Shown here in pieces: positions 8,744 through 17,466 of a stretch of 64,000 bases of DNA (its first letter is position 1; the number at the start of each line of letters is the position of its first letter). The stretch is from the NCBI RefSeq assembly GCF_028283705.1, contig NZ_JAPWKD010000011.1, positions 62,001 through 126,000 of the forward strand, written 5' to 3'. The notes under the pieces were generated by a model. That model searched no databases. It saw only the letters and a program-made list of their open reading frames with translations, and was not told where the DNA came from. Both the position numbers and the translations under genes were made by a program. The DNA is from Pantoea sp. Lineage in GTDB: Bacteria > Pseudomonadota > Gammaproteobacteria > Enterobacterales > Enterobacteriaceae.

Positions 8744-9655
8744 ATGCGGAAAACAGATCATCTCGGCAGCATCACCGCCTTCGTTACCACGGCGCAATTA
8801 GGTAGCTTCACGGCGGCGGCTGAACGGCTGGGATTAACCAAATCAGCGGTGGGTAAAAGCGTCAGTCGCCTTGAGGAGCGGCTCAGGCTGCGGCTTTTCC
8901 AGCGCTCCACGCGCAGACTCAGCCTGACACCGGATGGTGAACGTTTTCTCTCCAGCTGCCAGAGTGCCATCGATATCCTGGAGCAGGCCGAGGCCGAGCT
9001 GACGTCCCATATTTCGCAACCTGCGGGCAGATTACGCGTCGATCTCCCGGCCGCTTTTGGGCGGCAACGTATTCTGCCTATTCTGCTGCAAATTACGCAT
9101 GACTTCCCGGAGCTGGCGCTGACGGTGACATTCAGCGAGCGCTTTGTTGACCTGATTGATGAAGGCATTGATCTGGTGATCCGCATTGGTGAGCTGGCGG
9201 ATAGCAGTGGGTTGGTAGCGCGCAGGTTGACCACGCAGAAGCTGGTGATTTGTGCTGCGCCGGATTATCTGCAACGTCAGGGGGAACCGGCTGCGCCTGC
9301 CGAACTCAACCAACACCAGTGTGTGGTCGGTTTCCGTCGTAATCAGCCTATTTCGTGGCTGCTGAAACAAAGCAACGGACAGATGCTGCGTTTTACCCCG
9401 CCCGCGACGCATGAGTTGGCGGATGGGGATGCCATGCTGGCGGCAACATTAGCCGGATGTGGGCTGGCGCAGTTACCGTTGTGGCTGGTAGGAAAATATC
9501 TGGCCAGTGGTGAGTTGCGTGAGGTGCTTTCCGGGCATTCCGGCGGGGAAGTGCCCATCAGTGCGTTGTGGCCGAAAAGCCGTCAGCTGCTGCCGCGCAT
9601 CCGTTATGTGGTGGATACGTTGGTGAAAGCGGCAGAAGACGGCTTGCTGGATTAA
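8744..9655 (+). CDS. LysR-family transcriptional regulator
   Basis: 303 residues. The N-terminal winged helix is typical of the family (SITAFVTTAQLGSFTAAAERLGLTKSAVGKSVSRLEERL, residues about 8-46), followed by RRLSLTPDGERF. The effector-binding domain belongs to the CrgA-like group (LRVDLPAAFGRQRILPIL; DLIDEGIDLVIRIGEL). Such regulators often control a nearby divergent gene, but here the upstream neighbour is the terminated dehydrogenase operon in the same direction, and the downstream neighbour is a convergent MFS gene. The target is therefore not evident; either neighbour is possible. Confidence 0.88.
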   Translation: MRKTDHLGSITAFVTTAQLGSFTAAAERLGLTKSAVGKSVSRLEERLRLRLFQRSTRRLSLTPDGERFLSSCQSAIDILEQAEAELTSHISQPAGRLRVDLPAAFGRQRILPILLQITHDFPELALTVTFSERFVDLIDEGIDLVIRIGELADSSGLVARRLTTQKLVICAAPDYLQRQGEPAAPAELNQHQCVVGFRRNQPISWLLKQSNGQMLRFTPPATHELADGDAMLAATLAGCGLAQLPLWLVGKYLASGELREVLSGHSGGEVPISALWPKSRQLLPRIRYVVDTLVKAAEDGLLD

Positions 9656-9660
9656 TCAGG

Positions 9661-10836
9661 TTACGCCAGTTCCTTTACCAGCACGCTGGCGTGGTCGGCT
9701 CGATGTTTTATCACGATGCTTAACAGCGCCAGAACGGTGAAAATCACGCTACTCAGCACCACAGCATGGGTGCCGAGGTGCGCAATAAACCAGCCGCCCG
9801 TCAGCGAACCGATGGTGATGCCCAGATTTGAGAAAGACATATACAGGCTGTTAGCGAATTCCGGCGCTTTGCTGGCTTCGCGCATCAGCCAGGTCTGACT
9901 GATCACTAATCCCGAGGAATGGAACGCTCCCCAGAAAACCGTCAGCAGACACATACTGAGCGGTGAGAAACCAAATAACCACACTAGCAGAAAAATCACG
10001 CTAAATAACACCGGGTAGAGGTGGGTGGTTTTTACCACATTTTTCTGCAAAAAGTGGCTAAAGACGAAATTGCCGATAAAACCACACGCACCAAATAAAA
10101 TAAGCATCGCGCTGATGGCATTGTTATGCAGTTGCGTAATGTTTGACAGATAATCGGCGACATAACTGAAGCTGGAAAACATGGCGGCGAATATTGACGT
10201 CACGGTGGCGATAGTGAGCCACAATTTACCGTTACGTAATACCGATAATTGGCTGGCGAACGATACTTTCTGTGTGGCGGGCATGGAAGGCATGAGAAAC
10301 AACACGCCAGCAAAGGCCAGCATGCAGGCGGCAGCGCCGAAATAAAAAGCCGCAGCCAGAGAAATATGATCGGCAATTAACCCACTGAGCGGTACGCCCA
10401 GCACCAGACCGATCGCGACACCGGCAAATACACGGGCGGTGGCATGCGCGGCTTGTTCTTTGGGCACCGAACTGGCGGCAACCACCAGCGCTACGGCGAA
10501 GAACACCGCATGGGCGAGAGCGGGCAGGATGCGGAACAACAGCATCAGATTAAATATATCGGTAGTGGCGTAAATCAGGTTGGAAATAATGAACACGCCC
10601 AGAATGCTCAATAATACTTTTTTCTTATTAAAACCGGATAACAGCAGCGTAATAAACGGACCGGTAATCGCGACAATTACCGAATAGATGCTCACCAAAA
10701 AACCGACCTGAGTGGGTGTAACATGAAGTTGTGAAACTAATTTTGGCAGCAAACCAATAATCGCAATTTCTGTGGTTATCACGCCAAATACGGCGACAGA
10801 GAGAGCCAGTAAAAGCAATGTGCTTTTATTTTGCAT
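9661..10836 (-). CDS. MFS efflux transporter (DHA1/sugar-efflux-like)
   Basis: 391 residues with about twelve hydrophobic segments. The first (LLLALSVAVFGVITTEIAIIGLLPKL) has the N-terminal pattern of the DHA1 drug/arabinose-efflux group. The loop after the second segment (SGFNKKKVLL) corresponds to motif A, and VLGVPLSGLIADHISLAAAFYFGAAA to motif C of antiporters. It sits in the inner membrane and probably exports a small molecule by proton antiport; the substrate is unknown. It is tail-to-tail with the LysR gene, with only five bases between the stops. Confidence 0.85.
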   Translation of the reverse strand: MQNKSTLLLLALSVAVFGVITTEIAIIGLLPKLVSQLHVTPTQVGFLVSIYSVIVAITGPFITLLLSGFNKKKVLLSILGVFIISNLIYATTDIFNLMLLFRILPALAHAVFFAVALVVAASSVPKEQAAHATARVFAGVAIGLVLGVPLSGLIADHISLAAAFYFGAAACMLAFAGVLFLMPSMPATQKVSFASQLSVLRNGKLWLTIATVTSIFAAMFSSFSYVADYLSNITQLHNNAISAMLILFGACGFIGNFVFSHFLQKNVVKTTHLYPVLFSVIFLLVWLFGFSPLSMCLLTVFWGAFHSSGLVISQTWLMREASKAPEFANSLYMSFSNLGITIGSLTGGWFIAHLGTHAVVLSSVIFTVLALLSIVIKHRADHASVLVKELA

Positions 10837-11271
10837 AGAACACCCTTACGAAAAAATCGCAAATGAAATAAAGGGAAAGCGGAATATGGAACCTGACCTT
10901 TCCGGGGTGGATATCATCCTTAACTTTTAGCTGCGGGGAAACAGGCCTCTGGATGTTACTGAGGAGACATAAATTCAACTATCGATGGGTGTTGATGAGC
11001 AAATGCAACATTGTTGTTACAACCTGATGTTACAACTCCTGTGATAGAGCGCTGATTCTGCGTGTGAAAGGCAGCCGGAACGCGTGCTGTCAGGTTGTTT
11101 TATTTTGTTCCCGCCTCTCGCCGGGCGTTTAACCACGCGCTTTCCACCGCCACATCACGCTGTGTGTAACAGCTTTCCTTAACACGATTTGCAGTGATTC
11201 AGATCGCAAAAATAATATCCAGACTCTCTTTAATAGATAGCAGAACAACGAATCTACACGAAGGGGGCATT
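10837..11271. promoter_or_regulatory. Divergent intergenic region with tandem GTTACAAC motifs
   Basis: No convincing gene. Two copies of tGTTACAAC (11014-11023 and 11027-11036) lie 13 bases apart; the first is part of the palindrome GTTGTTACAAC. They lie between the two MFS genes and look like a regulator site. The regulator is not identifiable. AAGGGGG precedes the ATG at 11272. Confidence 0.4.
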
Positions 11272-12585
11272 ATGCAGGACCGTATTCCCGGAACACGTTG
11301 GTATCGCGTTATTGCGCCGATTTTGATCGTTTGCATCGTCTCCTTCATGGATCGCGTCAATATCAGCTTTGCGCTGCCTGGTGGTATGGATCAGGACCTG
11401 GCAATCACCAGCCAGATGGCAGGTATCGTCAGCGGTATTTTCTTTATCGGTTATCTGTTTTTGCAGGTACCGGGTGGCCGGACGGCGGTGAACGGCAGCG
11501 GTAAACGTTTTATCGCCTGGTCGCTGGTTGCCTGGACGCTGGTCTCCATCGCTACCGGTTTTGTCACCAATCACTATCAATTGCTGGCGTTACGCTTTGT
11601 ACTGGGCGTATCGGAAGGGGGGATGTTACCCGTGGTCTTAACCATGGTGAGTAACTGGTTCCCCGAGAAAGAGCTGGGTCGTGCCAATGCTTTCGTGATG
11701 ATGTTTGCTCCGCTAGGCGGCATGTTTACCGCACCGATCTCCGGCTACATCATCAATGTACTGGACTGGCGCTGGCTGTTTATTATTGAAGGCTTGTTAT
11801 CGGCGGTGATCCTGCTGATCTGGTGGCTGGTGGTCAGCGACCGTCCGGAAGAAGCGCGCTGGTTGCCTGAGAAGGAAAAAACCTGGTTGCTCGGTGAGCT
11901 GGGACGTGAACGTGCGGCGGTGCGTGCCGTCGCGTCAGTGACCAAAGCCCCTTTAAAAGCGGTGTTTCGCAACCGGGGCCTGATGAAGCTGGTGGCACTG
12001 AATTTCTTCTATCAAACCGGGGATTACGGCTACACCCTGTGGTTACCGAGTATTCTGAAAAACCTGACCGGATCGAATATGGCGGGTATTGGTTTGCTGG
12101 CGGCCTTGCCGTTTGTCGCGACCATTCTGGGTATTTATGCGATTTCATGGTTAAGCGACCGCACTGGCAAACGTCGTCTGTGGGTGATGGTGTCGTTGTT
12201 CTGCTTTGCGGCGGCGCTGCTGGCTTCGGTGATCCTGCACAGCAACGTGGTGGCGGCCTACATCGCGCTAGTGGTGTGTGGTTTCTTCCTGAAGGCTGCG
12301 ACCAGCCCGTTCTGGTCAATTCCTGGCCGCATTGCCGCGCCGGAAGTTGCGGGCAGCGCGCGCGGGGTGATCAATGGCCTCGGTAACCTGGGAGGATTCT
12401 GCGGGCCTTATCTGGTCGGGATTATGACCATGCTTTATGGACAGAATGTCGCGGTCTGCTGGCTGGCGGGTTCGCTGGTGGTAGCCGGTCTGCTGACCAC
12501 CACGCTGCCCAAAGCCTGTGACCTGAAACCTTCAGAAGGGTTGGGGGATATGCAGCAGGATAAACTCGCAACGTATAAGCATTAA
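11272..12585 (+). CDS. MFS transporter, anion:cation symporter (ACS) family
   Basis: 437 residues from the ATG at 11272, chosen because AAGGGGG precedes it; an upstream in-frame ATG at 11194 would add a non-family leader. The N-terminus RWYRVIAPILIVCIVSFMDRVNISFALPGG and the following VSGIFFIGYLFLQVPGG are hallmarks of ACS transporters for organic acids such as tartrate, glucarate, phthalate or hydroxyphenylacetate. About twelve membrane spans; WLSDRTGKRR is the cytoplasmic-loop motif repeated between segments 8 and 9. No catabolic gene adjoins it, so the substrate is open. A strong hairpin follows the stop. Confidence 0.88.
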   Translation: MQDRIPGTRWYRVIAPILIVCIVSFMDRVNISFALPGGMDQDLAITSQMAGIVSGIFFIGYLFLQVPGGRTAVNGSGKRFIAWSLVAWTLVSIATGFVTNHYQLLALRFVLGVSEGGMLPVVLTMVSNWFPEKELGRANAFVMMFAPLGGMFTAPISGYIINVLDWRWLFIIEGLLSAVILLIWWLVVSDRPEEARWLPEKEKTWLLGELGRERAAVRAVASVTKAPLKAVFRNRGLMKLVALNFFYQTGDYGYTLWLPSILKNLTGSNMAGIGLLAALPFVATILGIYAISWLSDRTGKRRLWVMVSLFCFAAALLASVILHSNVVAAYIALVVCGFFLKAATSPFWSIPGRIAAPEVAGSARGVINGLGNLGGFCGPYLVGIMTMLYGQNVAVCWLAGSLVVAGLLTTTLPKACDLKPSEGLGDMQQDKLATYKH

Positions 12586-12596
12586 CTGCATCGGCT

Positions 12597-12624
12597 ATGG
12601 CGGCGCAATAAATTGCGCCGCCAT
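12597..12624. repeat. Perfect 12-bp hairpin, GGCGC-type palindrome
   Basis: Arms 12597-12608 and 12613-12624 pair perfectly around TAAA. It lies between the convergent MFS and lipoprotein genes and may terminate both. The core resembles the GCGCGAT-aa-ATCGCGC palindromes at 14803-14818 and 43850-43925. Confidence 0.75.
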
Positions 12625-12628
12625 AAAA

Positions 12629-13429
12629 TTACCAGCCTTTAATGATGTCGCCTTTATAAATTTCGTTAGCTTTATTAAGCACTTCCGGTGACTGGAACGC
12701 TTCTTTCAGCTTCTGAATATTCGGGCTGTCTTTATTATCTTCACGCGCCACAATCGCGTTCACATACGGGGACGCTTTTCCTTCCATAAACATGCCATCA
12801 CGTGAGGCGGAGAGATTCGCCAGCGCCGCGAAGTTATTATTGATGATGGAAACGTAAACCTGCGGATCATCAAGCGTACGAGCCAGCTGCGGTGTGTCCA
12901 CTTCAACAAATTTAAGGTTTTTCGGGTTAGCGGTGATATCCAGTGTGGTTGGCAGCAGACCAGCTTCGGGTTTCACGCTAATCAGCCCCTGGGCCTGCAA
13001 CAACAGCAGGCTGCGTCCGAGGGTGGTGGCTTCGTTAGAGATAGTGATAGTGGCACCATCAGGCAGATCTTTTAACGATTTGATTTTGCGTGAATAGCCA
13101 GCGATGGGGAAAACAAAGGTGTTGGTGATCACCGCAAAATGGTAACCACGCTCTTTTGACTGCATTTCCAGATAAGGCAGGCTTTGGAAGGCATTCGCAT
13201 CGACATCTTTGTTGAACAGAGCTTCGTTAGGCTGCACATAGTCATTGAAGGCCACCACATCGACATCCAGATGATACTTGTCATGGGCAACCTGCTTGAC
13301 GGTATCCCACAGCGCCTGATCGGGGCCGGTGTTGATCGCCACTTTGACGCTGTTGTTACTGTCTTTATTGCAGGCGCTGAGTAGCGTCACTGAGGCAGCC
13401 AGCAATACGGAGACTAATTTCTTATTCAT
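12629..13429 (-). CDS. MetQ/NlpA-family substrate-binding lipoprotein
   Basis: 266 residues. The signal peptide ends in the lipobox LLSAC, so the mature protein starts at Cys20 and is anchored by lipid. The body is a periplasmic binding protein of the NlpA/MetQ family (KVAINTGPDQALWDTVKQVA, DANAFQSLPYL, ITISNEATTLGRSLLLLQAQGLI, SIINNNFA, SPYVNAIVAREDN), which bind methionine or related amino acids. The usual ATPase and permease genes (metN, metI) are not next to it, so it resembles orphan NlpA. Tandem MetJ-like boxes precede the gene and support a methionine-related role. Confidence 0.88.
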   Translation of the reverse strand: MNKKLVSVLLAASVTLLSACNKDSNNSVKVAINTGPDQALWDTVKQVAHDKYHLDVDVVAFNDYVQPNEALFNKDVDANAFQSLPYLEMQSKERGYHFAVITNTFVFPIAGYSRKIKSLKDLPDGATITISNEATTLGRSLLLLQAQGLISVKPEAGLLPTTLDITANPKNLKFVEVDTPQLARTLDDPQVYVSIINNNFAALANLSASRDGMFMEGKASPYVNAIVAREDNKDSPNIQKLKEAFQSPEVLNKANEIYKGDIIKGW

Positions 13430-13502
13430 AACGAAGTTCCTTTCTAAACATCTGATGGTCTCTCCCTGCGTGGCAGGTCGGGTACAGGGAACGCACTATA
13501 AT

Positions 13503-13526
13503 CTACATCTGGACGTCTGTACATCC
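13503..13526 (-). promoter_or_regulatory. Candidate tandem MetJ (met) boxes
   Basis: Three adjacent 8-mers, ctacatct, ggacgtct and gtacatcc, match the met box AGACGTCT at about 5, 7 and 4 of 8 positions. They overlap the likely -35 region (TGTACA), with a -10 (TATAGT) just after it on the minus strand, so MetJ bound here would block transcription of the lipoprotein gene. Confidence 0.5.
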
Positions 13527-13654
13527 AGATGGAAACTGTTTGCTGGAATTTGCAGCGTAACTGGCGTCGGATTTCGCCAGTTTTGAAAAGTCGCTGACAT
13601 GTTTTTCGCCGATAATGGCACGCTAAACTTTGCCTGATTCCCAGGGATATCACG

Positions 13655-14770
13655 ATGTTTCACCTGATTTTCAGCATACCTGGCTGGTATGTCATCGCGC
13701 GTTTCATTGCTCCCCTGGCGTTGCCGCTTGGGGTGAAGATTCTGTTCTCGGCCGTGGTGTTGCTTGCCACGCAATACCTGTTTTTCAGTCGTTTTACCTC
13801 CGGCAGCATCATGTCGCCGGAAATGCCGCGTCCGGTGATTATCCTGTTCAACTGGGCATTCTGTGCGGTGCTGTTTCTCGCCATGCTTCAGGTGGTCATC
13901 GATGCGGTGGGGCTGATTGCGCTGCTGGTCGGGCATCCGCTGGTCATTTCCCCCGAGGTACGCTATCTGGCTGGCGGGATCGCCATGTTGCTGGCCGCTG
14001 TGGGTGTGCATCAGGCGATACGCGTCCCACCGGTGAAAGATGTGGTTTTCAACATTAAGAACCTGCCTGCTGAGTTTGAAGGTTATCAGTTGTTGCAGCT
14101 GACGGACTTACACATCAGCAAACTGTTCAATGGAAAATGGACAGCGAAGATGGTGGAGAAGGCGATGGCGCTGGAGGTGGACCTGATTGTCGTCACCGGT
14201 GATGTGATTGATGGCACGCTGAACAATCGACGCAATGATGTTGCGCCCTTGCAGGGCCTGAGCGCGCCTGATGGCGTGTTTGCCATTACCGGCAATCACG
14301 AATATTTCTTTGAACAGGCGCGCTGGACGGAACATCTCGCCGCGCTGGGGTTGAAACCTTTACTCAACAGCCACACGGTTGTGACCCGCGATGATGCCAG
14401 CCTGGTGATTGTTGGTGTGACCGATGCGTCGGCCCCTGGCCGAGGTGCTCCGGGGCCGGATTTGGCCCGCGCACTGTCGGGTGCGCCGCTCAATGCACCG
14501 GTGGTGTTACTGGACCATCAACCGCGCAACGCGCGCCAGAATGCGGCGCAAGGGGCGGATGTACAGCTATCCGGCCACACCCATGGCGGCCTGATTGCCG
14601 GGTTTGATCGCCTGTTTGCTAAACCGAATGGCGGCTTTGTTTCCGGCCTTTATGCCGTAGAAGGTATGCAGCTTTACGTGAATAACGGCACTGCGTTGTG
14701 GCCGGGCATGGCAGTGCGTTTAGGACGTCCTTCTGAACTGACGCGCATTACGCTGAAAAGAGCAAACTGA
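13655..14770 (+). CDS. Membrane-anchored metallophosphoesterase (YkuE/YaeI-like)
   Basis: 371 residues. The first 125 residues hold about four membrane segments. The C-terminal calcineurin-like domain has all the metal motifs in order: LTDLHISK, VVTGDVIDG, ITGNHEYFF, LLDHQPRN and LSGHTHGG. Relatives include YaeI/YkuE phosphodiesterases acting on lipid or nucleotide phosphates. The active site probably faces the periplasm or membrane surface, but this is not shown by the sequence. An AGGGAT ribosome site precedes the start. A GC-rich hairpin follows the stop. Confidence 0.88.
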   Translation: MFHLIFSIPGWYVIARFIAPLALPLGVKILFSAVVLLATQYLFFSRFTSGSIMSPEMPRPVIILFNWAFCAVLFLAMLQVVIDAVGLIALLVGHPLVISPEVRYLAGGIAMLLAAVGVHQAIRVPPVKDVVFNIKNLPAEFEGYQLLQLTDLHISKLFNGKWTAKMVEKAMALEVDLIVVTGDVIDGTLNNRRNDVAPLQGLSAPDGVFAITGNHEYFFEQARWTEHLAALGLKPLLNSHTVVTRDDASLVIVGVTDASAPGRGAPGPDLARALSGAPLNAPVVLLDHQPRNARQNAAQGADVQLSGHTHGGLIAGFDRLFAKPNGGFVSGLYAVEGMQLYVNNGTALWPGMAVRLGRPSELTRITLKRAN

Positions 14771-14822
14771 GTGATGGGGGCGCGCAGCCCCATCACTACT
14801 TCGCGCGATAAATCGCGCCGCC
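14771..14822. repeat. Hairpin plus GCGCGAT-aa-ATCGCGC palindrome
   Basis: A 9-bp stem (14771-14779 with 14788-14796) directly follows the phosphoesterase stop, then the palindrome gcgcgat-aa-atcgcgc at 14803-14818. The second is the same family as in 43850-43925. There is no T-run; a terminator role is likely but unproven. Confidence 0.65.
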
Positions 14823-14976
14823 ACTGTGATATCGTTTCCACTGAAGCTCCATTTCATCAACCCCCCCATATCGAAAACTTCAATTCAGAAAGAAGTAATA
14901 ACAATTAATTATCTGATAAATAAGGTAACTTTCAATATTTGGAAGAAATTCGCACAGAATTATAATGTAAAAATCT

Positions 14977-14992
14977 TGTGATAACGTTTACA
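14977..14992 (+). promoter_or_regulatory. Candidate CRP site upstream of gcd
   Basis: TGTGA-TAACGT-TTACA matches the CRP consensus TGTGA-N6-TCACA with one mismatch, 55 bases before the gcd start. The surrounding 14823-15046 interval is AT-rich and holds no gene. Confidence 0.55.
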
Positions 14993-15046
14993 CTAATGAT
15001 GTAAATTATTTACAGTTGTCACGTTTTTTCCTTCAAGGTTAATAAA

Positions 15047-17407
15047 ATGTCACGGGCATCCCGAATTTTAAATTTGTTAACACTCATCTTTTCAGTGCTT
15101 TGTGCTGCATGGTTGCTGATTGGTGGTGTCTGGTTGCTGTCGCTGGGCGGCAGTGCTTATTACCTGATTAGCGGTCTGGCAATGGCGGCGTTTAGCTGGC
15201 TGTTGCTGAAGAAAAAGCGCAGCGCGCTCTATCTTTACGCCGCGATTCTGTTGCTTACCGCTATCTGGGCCTGGCATGAAGCCGGGAGCGATTACTGGAC
15301 GCTGGTTCCGCGTCTGGATATCTGGGTGTTGTTGGGTATCTGGTTGATCCTGCCTTTCAGCTATCGTCAATTCTCCACCGATAACAAAAAGCCGCTCGGA
15401 GCGATGCTGGTCGCCTTGCTGGCTAACGTGGCGTTGCTGGCGGGTTCTGCGCTGCACGATCCGCAGGAAATCAACGGCGAACTGCCGCTGACCGATAAAG
15501 CACCAGCTGCTTCTACGGTTCCGGCGGAAGACTGGACTGCGTATGGCCGTACACAGGAAGGGGTGCGCTATTCACCGTTGCAGCAAATTAACGAGCACAA
15601 CGTTAAAGATTTGCAGGTTGCCTGGCAGTTTGAGACCGGCGATCACAAAACCGCCAATGACCCAGGTGAAATCACCAACGAAGTGACGCCACTGAAAGTC
15701 GGCAATATGCTGTATCTCTGCACCCCACATCAGATCCTGATTGCTCTGGATGCGGCGAGCGGCAAAGAGAAATGGCGCTTTGATCCCAAACTGAAATCGG
15801 ATCCGACCTTCCAGCACATTACCTGCCGTGGCGTCTCTTATCATGAAATGCCGACCGCAGCCGAAGGCAGCACCAGCCAGCCTGCCAGCTGTGCTCGCCG
15901 TATCTTTCTGCCAGTGGATGATGGTCGTCTGTTCGCGCTCGACGCGCAAAACGGTGAGCGTTGCCAGACTTTCGCTAATCATGGCGAACTGAATCTGCAA
16001 CATCAGCAGCCGAATGCCTATCCGGGTGGTTACGAGCCGACATCTCCGCCGATCGTGACGGATAATATGGTGATTGTGGCGGGTTCGGTGACTGACAACC
16101 TGTCCACACGCGAACCTTCGGGTGTGATCCGTGGTTTTGATATCAACAGCGGCAAACTGGTGTGGGCCTTCGATCCGGGCGCGAAAGATCCGAATGCGCT
16201 GCCAGCAGATGGCGAAACCTTTACCGCCAACTCACCGAACTCCTGGGCTCCGGCAGCTTACGATGCCAAACGTGACATCATCTATCTGCCGATGGGTGTG
16301 TCCACGCCAGATATCTGGGGTGGCAATCGCACCGCTGACCAGGAACGTTTCGCCAGTGGGTTGTTAGCCCTGCATGCCTCCACCGGTAAACTGGCCTGGT
16401 TCTATCAGACCGTACACCACGATCTGTGGGATATGGATTTGCCTTCACAACCGACGCTGGCGGATATCACCGACAAAGACGGCAACACCGTTCCGGTGGT
16501 GTATGTCCCGGCTAAAACCGGCAACATTTTTGTTCTGAACCGCGAAACCGGCAAGCCAGTGGTCCCGGCCCCGGAAACTCCGGTTCCGCAAGGTCCGGCC
16601 AAAGGTGATCACCTCAATCCAACCCAGCCATTCTCTGAGCTGACATTCCGTCCGCAGCAGAAATTGCAGGGCAAGGATATGTGGGGTGCCACCATGTTCG
16701 ATCAGCTGGTGTGCCGCGTGATGTTCCATCGTCTGCGCTACGAAGGGCCGTTTACGCCGCCTTCTGAGCAGGGCACGTTGGTATTCCCGGGTGACTTCGG
16801 CATGTTTGAGTGGGGCGGTATTGCGGTGGATACCGATCGTCAGATTGCCATTGCCAACCCGATGGCAATGCCGTTTATCTCCAAACTGATTCCGCGTGGT
16901 CCGGGCAACCCGATCGAGCCGGGTGCCGATGGGGCTGCGGGCTCCGGTTCTGAATCAGGTGTGCAGCATATGTACGGCGTACCTTATGGTGTGGAACTGA
17001 ATCCGTTCCTGTCACCGTTTGGTCTGCCATGCCTGCAACCTTCATGGGGCTTTGTTTCCGCGATCAACCTGCAAAATCATCAGATTGTCTGGAAAAAACG
17101 TATTGGTACGGTGCGTGACAGCGCTCCGGTACCGTTACCGTTCAAAATGGGTGTGCCGATGTTAGGTGGTCCGGTTACCACTGCCGGTAACGTGTTCTTC
17201 GTGGCGGGTACGTTGGATAACTACCTGCGCGCCTATAGCGTCCGTGATGGTCAGTTGCTGTGGCAGGCTCGTCTGCCTGCGGGTGGTCAGGCAACACCGA
17301 TGACCTATGCGGTCGATGGCAAGCAGTATGTGGTAATCATGGCAGGTGGGCACGGTTCATTCGGCACCAAACTGGGCGATTACGTTATCGCTTATAAGCT
17401 GCCGTAA
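15047..17407 (+). CDS. gcd: Membrane PQQ-dependent glucose dehydrogenase
   Basis: 786 residues (E. coli Gcd has 796). The first about 145 residues contain five membrane segments. The rest is a periplasmic eight-bladed quinoprotein propeller starting at DWTAYGRTQEGVRYSPLQQIN and ending GSFGTKLGDYVIAYKLP. The enzyme oxidises glucose to gluconolactone outside the cytoplasm and reduces ubiquinone. The PQQ contacts are likely within blocks such as HITCRGVSYHE and QTVHHDLWDMDLPSQP, which match the family. Monocistronic, with its own terminator. No PQQ synthesis genes are in the window. A likely CRP site lies upstream. Confidence 0.97.
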   Translation: MSRASRILNLLTLIFSVLCAAWLLIGGVWLLSLGGSAYYLISGLAMAAFSWLLLKKKRSALYLYAAILLLTAIWAWHEAGSDYWTLVPRLDIWVLLGIWLILPFSYRQFSTDNKKPLGAMLVALLANVALLAGSALHDPQEINGELPLTDKAPAASTVPAEDWTAYGRTQEGVRYSPLQQINEHNVKDLQVAWQFETGDHKTANDPGEITNEVTPLKVGNMLYLCTPHQILIALDAASGKEKWRFDPKLKSDPTFQHITCRGVSYHEMPTAAEGSTSQPASCARRIFLPVDDGRLFALDAQNGERCQTFANHGELNLQHQQPNAYPGGYEPTSPPIVTDNMVIVAGSVTDNLSTREPSGVIRGFDINSGKLVWAFDPGAKDPNALPADGETFTANSPNSWAPAAYDAKRDIIYLPMGVSTPDIWGGNRTADQERFASGLLALHASTGKLAWFYQTVHHDLWDMDLPSQPTLADITDKDGNTVPVVYVPAKTGNIFVLNRETGKPVVPAPETPVPQGPAKGDHLNPTQPFSELTFRPQQKLQGKDMWGATMFDQLVCRVMFHRLRYEGPFTPPSEQGTLVFPGDFGMFEWGGIAVDTDRQIAIANPMAMPFISKLIPRGPGNPIEPGADGAAGSGSESGVQHMYGVPYGVELNPFLSPFGLPCLQPSWGFVSAINLQNHQIVWKKRIGTVRDSAPVPLPFKMGVPMLGGPVTTAGNVFFVAGTLDNYLRAYSVRDGQLLWQARLPAGGQATPMTYAVDGKQYVVIMAGGHGSFGTKLGDYVIAYKLP

Positions 17408-17428
17408 ACCTGATTAGCTCTGTCAATC

Positions 17429-17466
17429 TCGCCCCCGTCGGGTTCTCCGGCGGGGGCGATTTCGTT
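17429..17466. terminator. GC-rich terminator between gcd and the convergent ProC-like gene
   Basis: Arms TCGCCCCCG (17429-17437) and CGGGGGCGA (17451-17459) are followed by a short T-rich tail (tttcgttt) on the plus strand. It is placed so that it can end both transcripts. Confidence 0.7.

Noticed and set aside
9661-10836. Naming the MFS efflux gene sotB, ydeA or a specific drug pump
   Set aside because: The sequence supports the DHA1 group only; the short gene-specific motifs cannot be told apart by eye.
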